Shown: in pieces, positions 9,203-17,854 of the stretch
Position numbering within the stretch: position 1 is the stretch's first letter
Layout of the letters: every line of letters starts with the position of its first letter
Source of the DNA: Roseateles amylovorans
GTDB taxonomy: Bacteria; Pseudomonadota; Gammaproteobacteria; Burkholderiales; Burkholderiaceae_C
DNA: 64,000 nucleotides
Direction: 5' to 3'
Assembly: GCF_025398155.2 (NCBI RefSeq)
Contig: NZ_CP104562.2
Location: 1,054,001 to 1,118,000 of the forward strand
Made by a program: the position numbers and the translations under genes
The notes under the pieces: generated by a model
Told to the model about the DNA's origin: nothing
Database searches by the model: none
The model's input: only the letters and a program-made list of their open reading frames with translations

Positions 9203-11443
9203 TTACGAGGGAGAAGGCGGAGAGGGCTTGGAAGGCGGAGAAGGCTTGGAAGGCGGAGAGGGCGGAGAAGGCGAAGCGTCTGTCCGTCGGTCATCTCCCG
9301 GACCTGGCGAACTGGATTCGGCCGGGCCCTGTGGCTGGAGGGCATCGCTGTGCAACCCCCTAAATCGGGGCGGCATACCCAGCTTTTTTCGCGCGTAGTT
9401 GGTGAGCTCTCCTGACCGAGTGAACATATGGCGCACGGCTGACATCGCGAAATCCTGTTGCACGCACCAGTCTGCAAAATCGGGCTGACGATGGCGACCG
9501 GATGAGACGATCTGCTGGAGAGCCTGCTTCGTGAGCATCCTCGACGGGCTGGTGCCGCTGCACTTGCTTTCGCCCCACACATTCAGCGTTCCGTCGAATT
9601 CGAAATAATCGCGCCAGGAGGCCGGCGCCTTCAGCATCCGCAAGGCCAGCCTGGCAGACCCATACTTCTGAGTCGTCTCTGGCATCTTGTCCGCGACATC
9701 CCTTAACCAGGCGCGCCGAGCCGACAAGAGCGGCCTGCGCTGTTTACAGAGGGAGAGGAATTTGTCGTGACGTTGAAGGGACATCCTCGATGCGGCGAGC
9801 GATGACAGCGGCTTTGAGGTGCTGGCTGCCGCTCCCACAGGTGCGCTGCGGGGTGCACCCAGGCCGCCTTCTCCTGGGCTTTCTTCTGGGCCTTCTTCTG
9901 GGCCTTTTACCGAGCCTTTTACCGAGTCTTTTCCCGGGCCCTCTCCCGAACCTTCTCCTGGTACTTCTCCTGGGCCACCAACATGGCGCACCGCCGAAGG
10001 GGTGGTCCCTGACTGCGCGAGCACCTGCCCGTTGAAGAAGTGTTGATGGATGTCCTGCATGCGAAAACCATGGTGCACACACCAGTCACTGAATTGAGGC
10101 GATCGGTAGCAGCCACTGTCCTCAATGGCCTTCACCACCGTGGGCGTGACCCGGGTGTATTGGCTCCTGGCCAGTCTCAGGAAACCTCGCGCATTCAGCT
10201 GACCTTCCTGAGTGAAATAGCTCTCGTAGAGGTGATCGACGCCCAGGAGGCGCAGTCCCGTTTCGACTGAGCCGCAGGTTCGGACGGCTTGAGGCAGCCG
10301 GTCCACCAGACTGAGGAACTCCCGGGCCGCCTGAGCTTGGGCGAGCAGGAATTTTTCGAGCACGACGGGCCAGACGGTTGTCGGACCCGCTGCGGCCGAC
10401 GTCGTCCGGGTCGGGGCCGCGTCGGGCGGGTGTTGAGACCGCCAATGCACCGTGCTGCCGCTGTTGCCCGCAGGGCCGGCGAGGCTGGCCAGGGGCAGGG
10501 TGGCGAGCATCGGCGGCTGCGTGTCGGACTCCAGGGCCGTGGGCGTCCAGAACGGCTCGCTGAGTGCGCCAACAGGCAGTGTCGGCGGGTATGCCGATGG
10601 CAAAGAGCTCGGGTGAGCGTAGCGACTGTACGAACCCGGCGGCATGCCAAAGGCGTAGCGGGGAATCGGACGGAACAGCGACGGCGGCCCGGCCTGCGGG
10701 TCCAGGCCATGAAACCCCGCACTGGCCATCGCCGCGCTTGCCTGCGCCGCTTCGGCCATCACCGGGCTGGCAGGAACCGGGCTGTCAGAACGGGTGACAG
10801 GCGAGGGGAACTCGAAGGGTCGCCAGAGGGCGGTCGGTTGACCTGTCGGGCCGGCCGGTGGCGGAGTCGGCGGCCGCTCGTCCGATCGCGACACCGGGCG
10901 GCGTGGTGCGTCCTGCGGCGAGGTCGGCCCGGGGCTGTCCATCGGGTCCGGTGGCGCCTGCCGATGGTCGGGCGGCAGCGGCGTGCCGAACAGATCCAGC
11001 AGCAAGTCGGAAAGCGGTCCACCTGCGGCACCGATGGTGGTGGCGCTGGGCGCAGGCGGCCATTGATCCATCCCCAGGAGTGTCACGCGGTCGAGGCGCC
11101 ACAGGGTCTCGCGGCGGTTCTGCCCCGCCGGCACGAAGCGCACCTGCGCACGGGGCGCACCGACGTGGCCGGCTTGGCGGCCCTGCGGGTCGTGGTGAGG
11201 GCGGCGCCACTGGTCGTTGAACACGAGTTCCAACCCGACTTCCGGCGTTACCTGCGTCAGTTTCCGGAAGGTCCGCGACCTTTGCAGGATGTCGTCGTGA
11301 TTCAGTTGCGTCGCGGTGCCGTGAAACATGGCCTCGGTGGCCGGAGCGGCACGCTCGCCCGGGTCGGCGGAGGGCAGCTCGTCATCGGTGCTGCTGATGG
11401 TCAGATCAAACGGCGAACTCGGGGAACGGACGGAAGCGAACAT
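9203..11443 (-). CDS. Tandem-repeat protein of unknown function, paralogue 3
   Basis: The largest family member, 746 residues from the ATG at 11443 (MFASVRSP), chosen by alignment to the other two starts. The N-terminal domain is more diverged, but QVTPEVGLELVFND and the ALWRPF motif remain. A long Pro/Gly/Ser-rich centre leads to the first repeat (GQLNARG, FSDWC), then a Gly/Glu/Pro-rich segment coded by short DNA repeats near 9870-9985, the second repeat (GTLNVWG, FADWC), and a C-terminal tail of six-residue PSPPSK units from an 18-bp DNA repeat (about 9213-9270). Such expandable tails suggest rapid change. No function can be assigned. Confidence 0.72.
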   Translation of the reverse strand: MFASVRSPSSPFDLTISSTDDELPSADPGERAAPATEAMFHGTATQLNHDDILQRSRTFRKLTQVTPEVGLELVFNDQWRRPHHDPQGRQAGHVGAPRAQVRFVPAGQNRRETLWRLDRVTLLGMDQWPPAPSATTIGAAGGPLSDLLLDLFGTPLPPDHRQAPPDPMDSPGPTSPQDAPRRPVSRSDERPPTPPPAGPTGQPTALWRPFEFPSPVTRSDSPVPASPVMAEAAQASAAMASAGFHGLDPQAGPPSLFRPIPRYAFGMPPGSYSRYAHPSSLPSAYPPTLPVGALSEPFWTPTALESDTQPPMLATLPLASLAGPAGNSGSTVHWRSQHPPDAAPTRTTSAAAGPTTVWPVVLEKFLLAQAQAAREFLSLVDRLPQAVRTCGSVETGLRLLGVDHLYESYFTQEGQLNARGFLRLARSQYTRVTPTVVKAIEDSGCYRSPQFSDWCVHHGFRMQDIHQHFFNGQVLAQSGTTPSAVRHVGGPGEVPGEGSGEGPGKDSVKGSVKGPEEGPEESPGEGGLGAPRSAPVGAAASTSKPLSSLAASRMSLQRHDKFLSLCKQRRPLLSARRAWLRDVADKMPETTQKYGSARLALRMLKAPASWRDYFEFDGTLNVWGESKCSGTSPSRMLTKQALQQIVSSGRHRQPDFADWCVQQDFAMSAVRHMFTRSGELTNYARKKLGMPPRFRGLHSDALQPQGPAESSSPGPGDDRRTDASPSPPSPPSKPSPPSKPSPPSPS
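9213..9270. repeat. 18-bp tandem repeat in the 3' end of paralogue 3
   Basis: Units of GGCTTGGAAGGCGGAGA plus one base recur with an 18-bp period (for example 9225-9241 and 9243-9259) with degenerate flanking units. Eighteen bases keep the reading frame, so unit number changes only the length of the Pro-Ser-Lys tail. Confidence 0.75.
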
Positions 11444-11506
11444 GCGCGGCAGCCTCGACGGGGATGAGGCTCCTTCGTCCCCCGGCTGCGCTGCGCAGTT
11501 CAGTCC
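11444..11506 (-). promoter_or_regulatory. Conserved leader of paralogue 3
   Basis: On the minus strand GGACTGAACT (11497-11506), 16 bases, then GGACGAAG. The bases between the two blocks differ from those in the other two leaders while the blocks themselves are kept, which argues that the blocks, not recent copying, explain the match. Confidence 0.6.
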
Positions 11507-11560
11507 AGCTCTCATGTGAGGGTCAGGTCGTGCCTGAGACCCTCGGAGGTCGCCGCGTCG

Positions 11561-12889
11561 TCAGTTCACCAGCCCCAGCAGGCGAGGCAGCGCCAGCGAC
11601 AGGCCCGGCCAGTAGGTCACCACCAGCAGGAAACCCAGCATGGTCAGCAGCCACGGCCAGACCGCGACCGTCAGCTCGGTGATCCCCATCTTGGTGATGC
11701 CCGAGGCCACATACAGGTTCAGGCCCACCGGCGGATGGCACAGGCCCACTTCCATGTTCACCGCCATCAGGATGCCCAGATGGACCGGATCCACGCCCAG
11801 CTTGGCGGCCACCGGGAACAGGATCGGCGCCATGATCAGCACGATGGCGGCCGGGTCCATGAAGTTGCCCGCCCCCAGCAGGATCAGATTGACCAGCAGC
11901 AGGAACACCACCAGGCCGAAGCCCTGCGCCGACATCCAGGCCGCCATGGTCTGCGGGATCTGCTCGGAGGCCATCAGGAAGCTGAACAGCACCGCATTGG
12001 TGATGATGTAGAGCAGCATCGAACTCATGGCCGCGGCCTTGAGCAGCACGCGCGGCACGTCCTTCAGGCCCATGTCCTTGTAGACGAACACCGAGATGAT
12101 GAAGGCATACACCGCCGCCACGGCGGCCGCCTCGGTGGGCGTGAACTTGCCGCTGTAGATGCCGCCGATCACCACCACGATCAGCATCAGGCCCCAGAAG
12201 CTGTCGCGGAAGGCCTTGAAGCGCTCGGCCCAGGTGGCCTTGACCATGCGTGGATAGTCGTACTTCCTGGCGCGGTACCAGGTGGTCAGGCCCAGCAGCA
12301 GCGACAGGCACACGCCCGGCACCACGCCGGCCATGAACAGCTGACCCACCGAGGCGGTGCCCACCACCTCGCCGTTCGGTCCGGTGGCCGACATGCCGGC
12401 CGTGGCGATCGAGAACATCACCAGGTTGATCGACGGCGGGAACAGGATGCCCAACGCGCCGGAGGTGGTGATCACCCCCGCGCCGAACTGCTTGGGATAG
12501 CCCTGCCTGGTCATCGCCGGCAGGATGATCGAGCCGACCGCCACCACCGTGGCCACCGACGATCCGGAGATCGCCGCGAACATCGCGCAGGCCAGCACAC
12601 CGGCCAGGCCCAGGCCGCCGTACCAGTGGCCGATCATGGTGGTGGCGAAGTGGATGATCCGCCGCGCCACCCCGCCATGGGTCAGGAAATTGCCCGCCAG
12701 GATGAAGAAGGGCACCGCCATGATCTCGAACTTCTCGATGCCGGTGAACAGCTTGAGCGCGACCGATTCGATCGGCACGTTCGTCATCGTGAAGAGATAG
12801 GTCAGGACCGTCAGGCCCAGCGAGATCGAGATCGGCATGCCGGTGAGCATCAGCACCACCAGCAGGGAGAAGATGATCAGGGTGTTCAT
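11561..12889 (-). CDS. dctM: TRAP transporter large permease, DctM type
   Basis: A 442-residue, highly hydrophobic inner-membrane protein with about 12 helices, the channel-forming subunit of a tripartite ATP-independent periplasmic transporter. Family features include MLTGMPISISLGL near the N-terminus, FFILAGNFLTHGGVARRI (about 60-77), SGSSVATVVAVGSIILPAM, and FPPSINLVMF in the middle. Its start overlaps the stop of the small permease by four bases (ATGA), so both are made from one message. The genes further downstream in the same direction have their own conserved leader and are probably not part of this operon. Confidence 0.93.
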   Translation of the reverse strand: MNTLIIFSLLVVLMLTGMPISISLGLTVLTYLFTMTNVPIESVALKLFTGIEKFEIMAVPFFILAGNFLTHGGVARRIIHFATTMIGHWYGGLGLAGVLACAMFAAISGSSVATVVAVGSIILPAMTRQGYPKQFGAGVITTSGALGILFPPSINLVMFSIATAGMSATGPNGEVVGTASVGQLFMAGVVPGVCLSLLLGLTTWYRARKYDYPRMVKATWAERFKAFRDSFWGLMLIVVVIGGIYSGKFTPTEAAAVAAVYAFIISVFVYKDMGLKDVPRVLLKAAAMSSMLLYIITNAVLFSFLMASEQIPQTMAAWMSAQGFGLVVFLLLVNLILLGAGNFMDPAAIVLIMAPILFPVAAKLGVDPVHLGILMAVNMEVGLCHPPVGLNLYVASGITKMGITELTVAVWPWLLTMLGFLLVVTYWPGLSLALPRLLGLVN

Positions 12890-13554
12890 GCGCGGTCTCC
12901 CTTGCGACCGTCACCGGCGGTGATGGCAGCCTCATGGGCGGTGCGGGTCGACGCCACGGCCGCCACGTCGTCCTCGATGCCTTCCACATGGCCATGGTCC
13001 GCATGCGGTGCTTCACCGGTGCGGATGAAGGTCCAGCAGACCTGCAGGAACCGGAAGCACATCAGGTAGGAGCCGAGCGGCACGCAGGAATAGGCGATCC
13101 AGGTCGGGATCTCCATGTCGGGCGAGGTCGGTCCTTCGAACAGGTCGGGGTTGTCGATGCCCAGCGCATGGGTGAAGGCATAGTGCGCGCCGTTGTCCCA
13201 GACGAAGCTCGCGCCCAGCGTGCCGATGGTGGCGGTGAACACCGCACCGGCCAGCAGGCTGAAGATCACCAGGTACTTGGCATGCTCGGGACGGAGCTTG
13301 CGCACCACCACGTCCACGCCGACATGGGTGCCGGCGCGCACGCCGTAGGCCGCGCCGAACTTGGCCATCCACACGAACATGTAGATGCACAGCTCCTGCG
13401 CCCAGCTCACGTCGATGCGGATGATCCAGTCCTGCAGCCAGGGCACGCCGGCCAGGAAGCGGTGCAGCACCGCCATCGCGATCACCAGGGTCGCGGTCCC
13501 CATGAGGAGCGCAATCAGCGTCTCCTCCAGTTTGTCCAGCCACCTCAAACTCAT
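12886..13554 (-). CDS. dctQ: TRAP transporter small permease, DctQ type
   Basis: A 222-residue membrane protein with four predicted helices. The start is the ATG at 13554, preceded by AAGGAG at good distance; the longer frame would run into the terminator upstream. The conserved WAQELCIYMFVWMAKFGAAY block and the R-A-G-T-H-V-G-V-D-V motif are typical of longer DctQ proteins. A segment around 'GIDNPDLFEGPTSPDMEIPT' sits between helices 3 and 4 and is larger than in minimal DctQ. The C-terminal 50 residues are polar and cytoplasmic. It pairs with DctM to form the membrane complex. Confidence 0.92.
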   Translation of the reverse strand: MSLRWLDKLEETLIALLMGTATLVIAMAVLHRFLAGVPWLQDWIIRIDVSWAQELCIYMFVWMAKFGAAYGVRAGTHVGVDVVVRKLRPEHAKYLVIFSLLAGAVFTATIGTLGASFVWDNGAHYAFTHALGIDNPDLFEGPTSPDMEIPTWIAYSCVPLGSYLMCFRFLQVCWTFIRTGEAPHADHGHVEGIEDDVAAVASTRTAHEAAITAGDGRKGDRA

Positions 13555-13572
13555 GGCGGTCTCCTTCAGGCG

Positions 13573-13610
13573 AAAAAAAATGCCGCGCCGCCGTGAGGAC
13601 GGCGCGGCAT
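13573..13610 (-). terminator. Intrinsic terminator between dctP and dctQ
   Basis: On the minus strand an 11-bp perfect stem (13600-13610 with 13580-13590, loop of nine) runs directly into eight T residues. It lies between dctP and dctQ, so it most likely ends part of the message and leaves the binding protein more abundant than the two permeases, a common arrangement for binding-protein transporters. Confidence 0.85.
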
Positions 13611-13656
13611 GAGACGCCATCGGCGGTACGGCCGATGGCGGGAGGGTTCCGGGTGC

Positions 13657-14679
13657 TTACTTGGTCGGCGGGATGAAGCCGGCCGACTTGTAGGCGGCTT
13701 CGACCGTGGCCTTGCCCACGCGGCCTTCCATGTCCTTGTGGACCGGCATCAGCGCCAGCTTCCACTCGTTCACTTCCGCCGGGGTCAGGGTGTAGACGGT
13801 GGACTTGCCGCTGGCCTTGATCTTCTCCATGGCCTGCTGGTTCTCGGTCGCGGCGATGGCGTTGGCATAGGTGGTGGCGTCCTTGACGCTGCTGTCCACC
13901 ACCGCCTTCAGGTCGGCGGGCAGGCCGTCATAGAACTTCTTGTTGATGATCAGCGCATAGGCCAGGTGGCCGTGGTTGCTGACCGTGGTGTGCTTCTGCA
14001 CCTCGTAGGTCTTCTGGGTGTAGAAGTTGGAGGGCACGCCTTCGGTACCGTCCACCACGCCCGACTGCAGCGCCTGGTAGAGCTCGGAGAAGGCCATCAC
14101 CTGCGGGATCGCGCCCAGGGCGCGCATCTGCGCGTCCAGCACCTTGGAGCTCTGGATGCGCATCTTCAGGCCCTTGAAGTCCGCCACATGGTGCAGCGGC
14201 TTGTTGGCGCTCATGAGGTGGAAGCCGTTGTCCCAGAAGGCCAGGCCCTTGATGCCCTTGGGCTCGAGTTTCTTGAACAGCTCCATGCCCAGGGTCTGGG
14301 TGGTGTTGCGGAAGGCCGCATCGTCCTTGAACAGGAAGGGCAGGTCGAAGACCTCGAACTCCTTCACGCCCAGCGGACCGAACTTGGCCAGCGACGGCGC
14401 CAGCATCTGCACCGAGCCCAGCTGCAGCGCTTCCAGCTCTTCCTTGTCCTTGTAGAGCTGGCTGTTGGGATAGACCTCGACCTTCAGCCGGCCCTTGCTG
14501 CGTTCTTCGACCAGCTCCTTGAAGCGCTGGGCGCCCTTGCCCTTGGGCGTGTCCGGCGCCACCACATGGCTGAGCTTGATCACGATGGGCGACTGCGCGA
14601 AGGCGGTACCGCCGACAGACAAACCGGTCAGCGCAAGCGCGGCGGACAACAACAGACGGCGGGGCAGGATGGCGGCCAA
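13657..14679 (-). CDS. dctP: TRAP transporter solute-binding protein, DctP type
   Basis: A 340-residue periplasmic binding protein. The start is a TTG at 14679 with AGGAG six bases upstream. A Sec signal peptide (RR then LLLSAALALTGLSVGGTAFA) is cut near residue 28. The mature part shows the DctP hallmarks: LSHVVAPDTPKGKGAQRFKE at the start, EVYPNSQLYKDKEELEALQ, and MRIQSSKVLDAQMRALGAIP containing the conserved arginine that binds the ligand carboxylate. C4-dicarboxylates such as malate, fumarate or succinate are the likely ligands. The divergent two-component genes probably control it. Confidence 0.93.
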   Translation of the reverse strand: MAAILPRRLLLSAALALTGLSVGGTAFAQSPIVIKLSHVVAPDTPKGKGAQRFKELVEERSKGRLKVEVYPNSQLYKDKEELEALQLGSVQMLAPSLAKFGPLGVKEFEVFDLPFLFKDDAAFRNTTQTLGMELFKKLEPKGIKGLAFWDNGFHLMSANKPLHHVADFKGLKMRIQSSKVLDAQMRALGAIPQVMAFSELYQALQSGVVDGTEGVPSNFYTQKTYEVQKHTTVSNHGHLAYALIINKKFYDGLPADLKAVVDSSVKDATTYANAIAATENQQAMEKIKASGKSTVYTLTPAEVNEWKLALMPVHKDMEGRVGKATVEAAYKSAGFIPPTK

Positions 14680-14817
14680 GGGAGTCTCCTCATACTTTTC
14701 GGGATGGGCGGATTGTCAAAATCCACCCGCGCGCCGCCCAGTTGTGGACTTCCACATTGGGGGAAAACGAAACCCCGCCCACCCGTTGTGCGAGGGGCAG
14801 GACACTAGACTGGCGCC

Positions 14818-16866
14818 ATGCCGTCGTTGTCGCCCTCCCGCCCGCCGGGCCTGCCCCCTGTCGATCACCTGCGCCGCGCCACCTGGGCCTTGCCGCTGGT
14901 GCTGGCGCTGGCCTTCGCCGCCTCGGTGGCGGCGTGGCTGCGCCACAGCGACGCCCGCGACCTGGAAGACGAGCGGCTGACCCTCATCGCCGATTCGCTG
15001 ACGCTGGAAGCGCGGCTGTCCGACTGGCTGAATGCGGAGCATGCGGCCGTGGACCGCCTGGCCCAGCAACTGCCCGCGCGGGTGGACGACAACACCCTGC
15101 TGAGTCATCCCGCGGTGGCCGAGGGCCTGCGTCGCCTGTGGGTCAGTGTGACGGTGCTGGATGCCAACAACCGCGTCCTCGCCCATGTGCCGCAGCAGGC
15201 GCCGCAGACGGTCGCCCCGCCGCGCGAGCGCACCGGCGTGAGCCTGGACGAGGGCGGCGTGACCGCCCACTGGAGCACCGCGCGGCCCATGGGGGGACGC
15301 ATGGTGGTGAGGTTCGCGCCCTCCGCGCTGCTGCGCCAGACGCTGCCTTGGTGGCTGGCGCAGAAGTACGACGTTCGATTGGTCGATGCCCTGGGCCAGC
15401 GGCTGGCCCAGACCGGCGATGCGCAGCCGCGCGAGGGCACGCAGAGCTATCGGCTGAGTGTCGACCCCGCCATGCGTGAAACCTGGCTCGAACTCAATAC
15501 CCGCGACCGCCACATCCCGTGGTGGCACACCTTGGCGGCGACGCTGATGGCGGTCTTCATCCTGCTGTCTGCGCTGGCCAGCGGCATGCTGCGGCGGCAG
15601 ATGCGCGAGGTGCGTCGGGCCGAAGGCGAAGCCCGCACCGAGGCCGCCTGGCGCCGGGCGGTGGAGGATTCGCTCAGCGTGGGCCTGCGCGGCCGCGACC
15701 TCGAAGGCCGCCTCACCCACCTCAACCGGGCCTTCTGCGACCTGGTGGGCTTCAGTCCGGACGAACTGATCGGCCGGCTGCCGCCGATGCCGTACTGGCT
15801 GCCCGACGAGATGGACGACAACCTGCGACGCCACCAGCGCAACATGGCCGGCGGCGCACCGCGCGACGGCTATGAAGCACGCTGGCTGCATCGTGACGGC
15901 CATGTGCTGGACGTGATGATCCTCGAAGCGCCGCTGGTGGATGCCAGCGGGCGGCAGATCGGCTGGATGGGCTCCATCGTCGACATCAGCGCCCGCAAGC
16001 AGGCCGAGGAGCGCGAGCGCCGCCAGACCGAGGCGCTGGCGCATCAGGCCCGATTGAGCACCCTGGGTGAGGTGGCCTCGGCGCTGGCGCATCAGCTCAA
16101 CCAGCCGCTGGCGGCCATCGCCGGCTACAACGCGGGGGCGATCCGCTCGCTGGAGCGGTCCGGACAGACCGAGGACATCGTCATGGAGGCGCTGCGCCGC
16201 CTGGGCGAGCAGGCGGCCGAGGCCGGCCGGATCGTGCAACGCATCCGCGCCTTCCTGACCCGACGCGCGCCGCAACCCGAGCGTTGCGCGGTGCCGGACA
16301 TCGTGGGTCGGGCGCTGTCGCTGCTCAAGCGCGACCTGCGCGGGGTGCGCGTCGAGCTGGCCCTGCCCGGCGACCTGCCGGAGGTACTGGCCGATGCGGT
16401 GCTGATCGAGCAGGTGATGATCAACCTGATCCGCAACGCCGTGGATGAATGGCAGGGCCGGTCGCTGCCGCCGACCGTGGCATCCGCATCCGCATCTGCA
16501 CCTACCCCGACATCGACGGCAGCCTCGATCCCCTTCCCGTCGCTGCCCGCGTCACCGCAGTTGCGCATTGGTGCGGCGCGCGTCGGCGAGCGTTTCGTGC
16601 GGGTGGATGTGGACGACAACGGTCCCGGCCTGCAGGGCCGGGGCATCGATCAACTGACCACCGCGTTCTATTCGACCAAGCCGGACGGCATGGGCATGGG
16701 GCTGGCGATCTGCCGCTCCGTCATCGAGGCGCATCACGGCGGCATGGAAGCCGGCAGCGGACAGCTCGGCGGCGCACGCCTGAGTTTCACCCTGCCCCTT
16801 GCGCCGACACCGATGCCGACGCCGACGCCGACCGGGCGCGGCCCCACCCACAAGGAGTCTCCCTGA
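14818..16866 (+). CDS. PAS sensor histidine kinase of the DctS/FixL group
   Basis: A 682-residue membrane sensor. Helices near residues 20-40 and 240-262 bracket a periplasmic sensing domain of about 200 residues. A PAS/PAC unit follows (LRGRDLEGRLTHLNRAFCDL; about 280-400), then the H-box with H425 in SALAHQLNQPLAAIAGYNAG, the N-box INLIRNAVDEW, and the G-boxes VDDNGPGLQGRG and MGMGLAICRS. An Ala/Ser/Thr/Pro-rich insert of about 30 residues separates the N-box from the next strand, and the end is a PTPMPTPTPT tail. It is divergent from dctPQM and overlaps the regulator by one base, matching the DctS/DctR systems that switch on dicarboxylate TRAP transport. Confidence 0.9.
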   Translation: MPSLSPSRPPGLPPVDHLRRATWALPLVLALAFAASVAAWLRHSDARDLEDERLTLIADSLTLEARLSDWLNAEHAAVDRLAQQLPARVDDNTLLSHPAVAEGLRRLWVSVTVLDANNRVLAHVPQQAPQTVAPPRERTGVSLDEGGVTAHWSTARPMGGRMVVRFAPSALLRQTLPWWLAQKYDVRLVDALGQRLAQTGDAQPREGTQSYRLSVDPAMRETWLELNTRDRHIPWWHTLAATLMAVFILLSALASGMLRRQMREVRRAEGEARTEAAWRRAVEDSLSVGLRGRDLEGRLTHLNRAFCDLVGFSPDELIGRLPPMPYWLPDEMDDNLRRHQRNMAGGAPRDGYEARWLHRDGHVLDVMILEAPLVDASGRQIGWMGSIVDISARKQAEERERRQTEALAHQARLSTLGEVASALAHQLNQPLAAIAGYNAGAIRSLERSGQTEDIVMEALRRLGEQAAEAGRIVQRIRAFLTRRAPQPERCAVPDIVGRALSLLKRDLRGVRVELALPGDLPEVLADAVLIEQVMINLIRNAVDEWQGRSLPPTVASASASAPTPTSTAASIPFPSLPASPQLRIGAARVGERFVRVDVDDNGPGLQGRGIDQLTTAFYSTKPDGMGMGLAICRSVIEAHHGGMEAGSGQLGGARLSFTLPLAPTPMPTPTPTGRGPTHKESP

Positions 16867-17489
16867 TGAGCGATCCGCAGGCCACGGTGCATCTCGTGGA
16901 CGACGAAGCGGCCGTGCGTGATGCGCTGGCCTTCCTGATGCGCACCCACGGGCTGCGGGTCGAGACCCATGCCAGCGGCCCCGAGCTGCTGGCTGCGCTG
17001 GAGGCCGCGCATGAGCCGCATGGCTGCATCGTGCTGGATGTGCGGATGGAGCCGCTGTCGGGCTTGCAGGTGCAAGACGAGCTGATTGCGCGCGGCTTTC
17101 CGCTGCCGGTGATCTTCCTCAGCGGTCATGGCGACATCCCGATGGCGGTGGATGCGATGCAGAAGGGCGCGATCGACTTCGTCGAGAAGCCGTTCAACGA
17201 TCAGGCGCTGGTGAACAAGGTGCAGCGCGCGCTGGCGCTGGATGTGCATCGACAGCGCGAAGCCCGCGCCCAGGCCGATGCCGCCGGTCGGCTGGCCAGC
17301 CTCACCGACCGTGAGCGCGAGGTGGCGCTGCTGGTGGCCTCCGGCAAGCTGAACAAGCAGGTGGCCGACGAACTGGGCATCGCGATCCGCACGGTGGAGG
17401 TCCATCGTGCGCGGGCCTTCACCAAGCTGGGTCTGCGATCGGCAGCGGAATTGGCGACCTTGCTGGAGCGTTTTGAACTCAAGCGGTGA
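16866..17489 (+). CDS. FixJ/DctR-type response regulator with LuxR-like HTH
   Basis: A 207-residue regulator. The receiver domain has the acidic pair D12-D13, the phosphorylated aspartate D58 in CIVLDVRMEPLSG, and the lysine of FVEKPF near 107. A C-terminal LuxR/FixJ helix-turn-helix follows (LTDREREVALLVASGKLNKQ; IAIRTVEVHRARAFTKLG). Its start overlaps the kinase stop as TGATG. The last 162 bases, coding for nearly the whole helix-turn-helix, are repeated directly after the gene. Expected target: the dctPQM promoter between 14680 and 14817. Confidence 0.92.
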   Translation: MSDPQATVHLVDDEAAVRDALAFLMRTHGLRVETHASGPELLAALEAAHEPHGCIVLDVRMEPLSGLQVQDELIARGFPLPVIFLSGHGDIPMAVDAMQKGAIDFVEKPFNDQALVNKVQRALALDVHRQREARAQADAAGRLASLTDREREVALLVASGKLNKQVADELGIAIRTVEVHRARAFTKLGLRSAAELATLLERFELKR

Positions 17490-17658
17490 GCAAGGAGCTG
17501 GTGGCCTCCGGCAAGCTGAACAAGCAGGTGGCCGACGAACTGGGCATCGCGATCCGCACGGTGGAGGTCCATCGTGCGCGGGCCTTCACCAAGCTGGGTC
17601 TGCGATCGGCGGCGGAATTGGCGACCTTGCTGGAGCGTTTCGAACTCAAGCGGTGAGC
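17330..17658 (+). repeat. Tandem duplication of the regulator 3' end (2 x 162 bp)
   Basis: Copy one is 17330-17491 and copy two 17497-17658, separated by five bases (AAGGA). Only two differences were found: A/G at about 17443 in copy one and T/C in the run before GAACTCAAGCGG. Copy one is the end of the response-regulator gene including its stop; copy two is extra. The near identity implies a recent event, or an assembly artefact. Confidence 0.93.
17486..17656 (+). pseudogene. Duplicated helix-turn-helix fragment, open as a 56-codon frame
   Basis: The second copy of the duplication is open from a GTG that overlaps the regulator stop (GTGA) through SKELVASGKLNKQ to the same FELKR end. It would encode a free-standing LuxR-type DNA-binding domain without receiver. 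An AAGGAG lies inside rather than upstream of the frame, and there is no good ribosome-binding site before the GTG, so translation would depend on coupling. Most likely a duplication remnant; expression is possible but unsupported. Confidence 0.55.
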
Positions 17659-17854
17659 GTGGCGCGGGCCCTGGCGGCGGGCCCCGTCAGCCGACGGTGA
17701 GTCCCCCGCGGGCGACGCCTCGTGAGGACCTCCTGACGACCGCGTGAGGACCATGCGAGCGTCGTTCGAGGACCGTTGAGGCGATGGCGAGACTGCGCGA
17801 GCGCCGTTGAGCGCTCGTTGGACGCTCGTTGATGGCATGGGGCGTCCGCGCCGT

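Noticed and set aside
9213..9270. Possible CRISPR-like array
   Set aside because: Units are contiguous, in frame and coding, without spacers.
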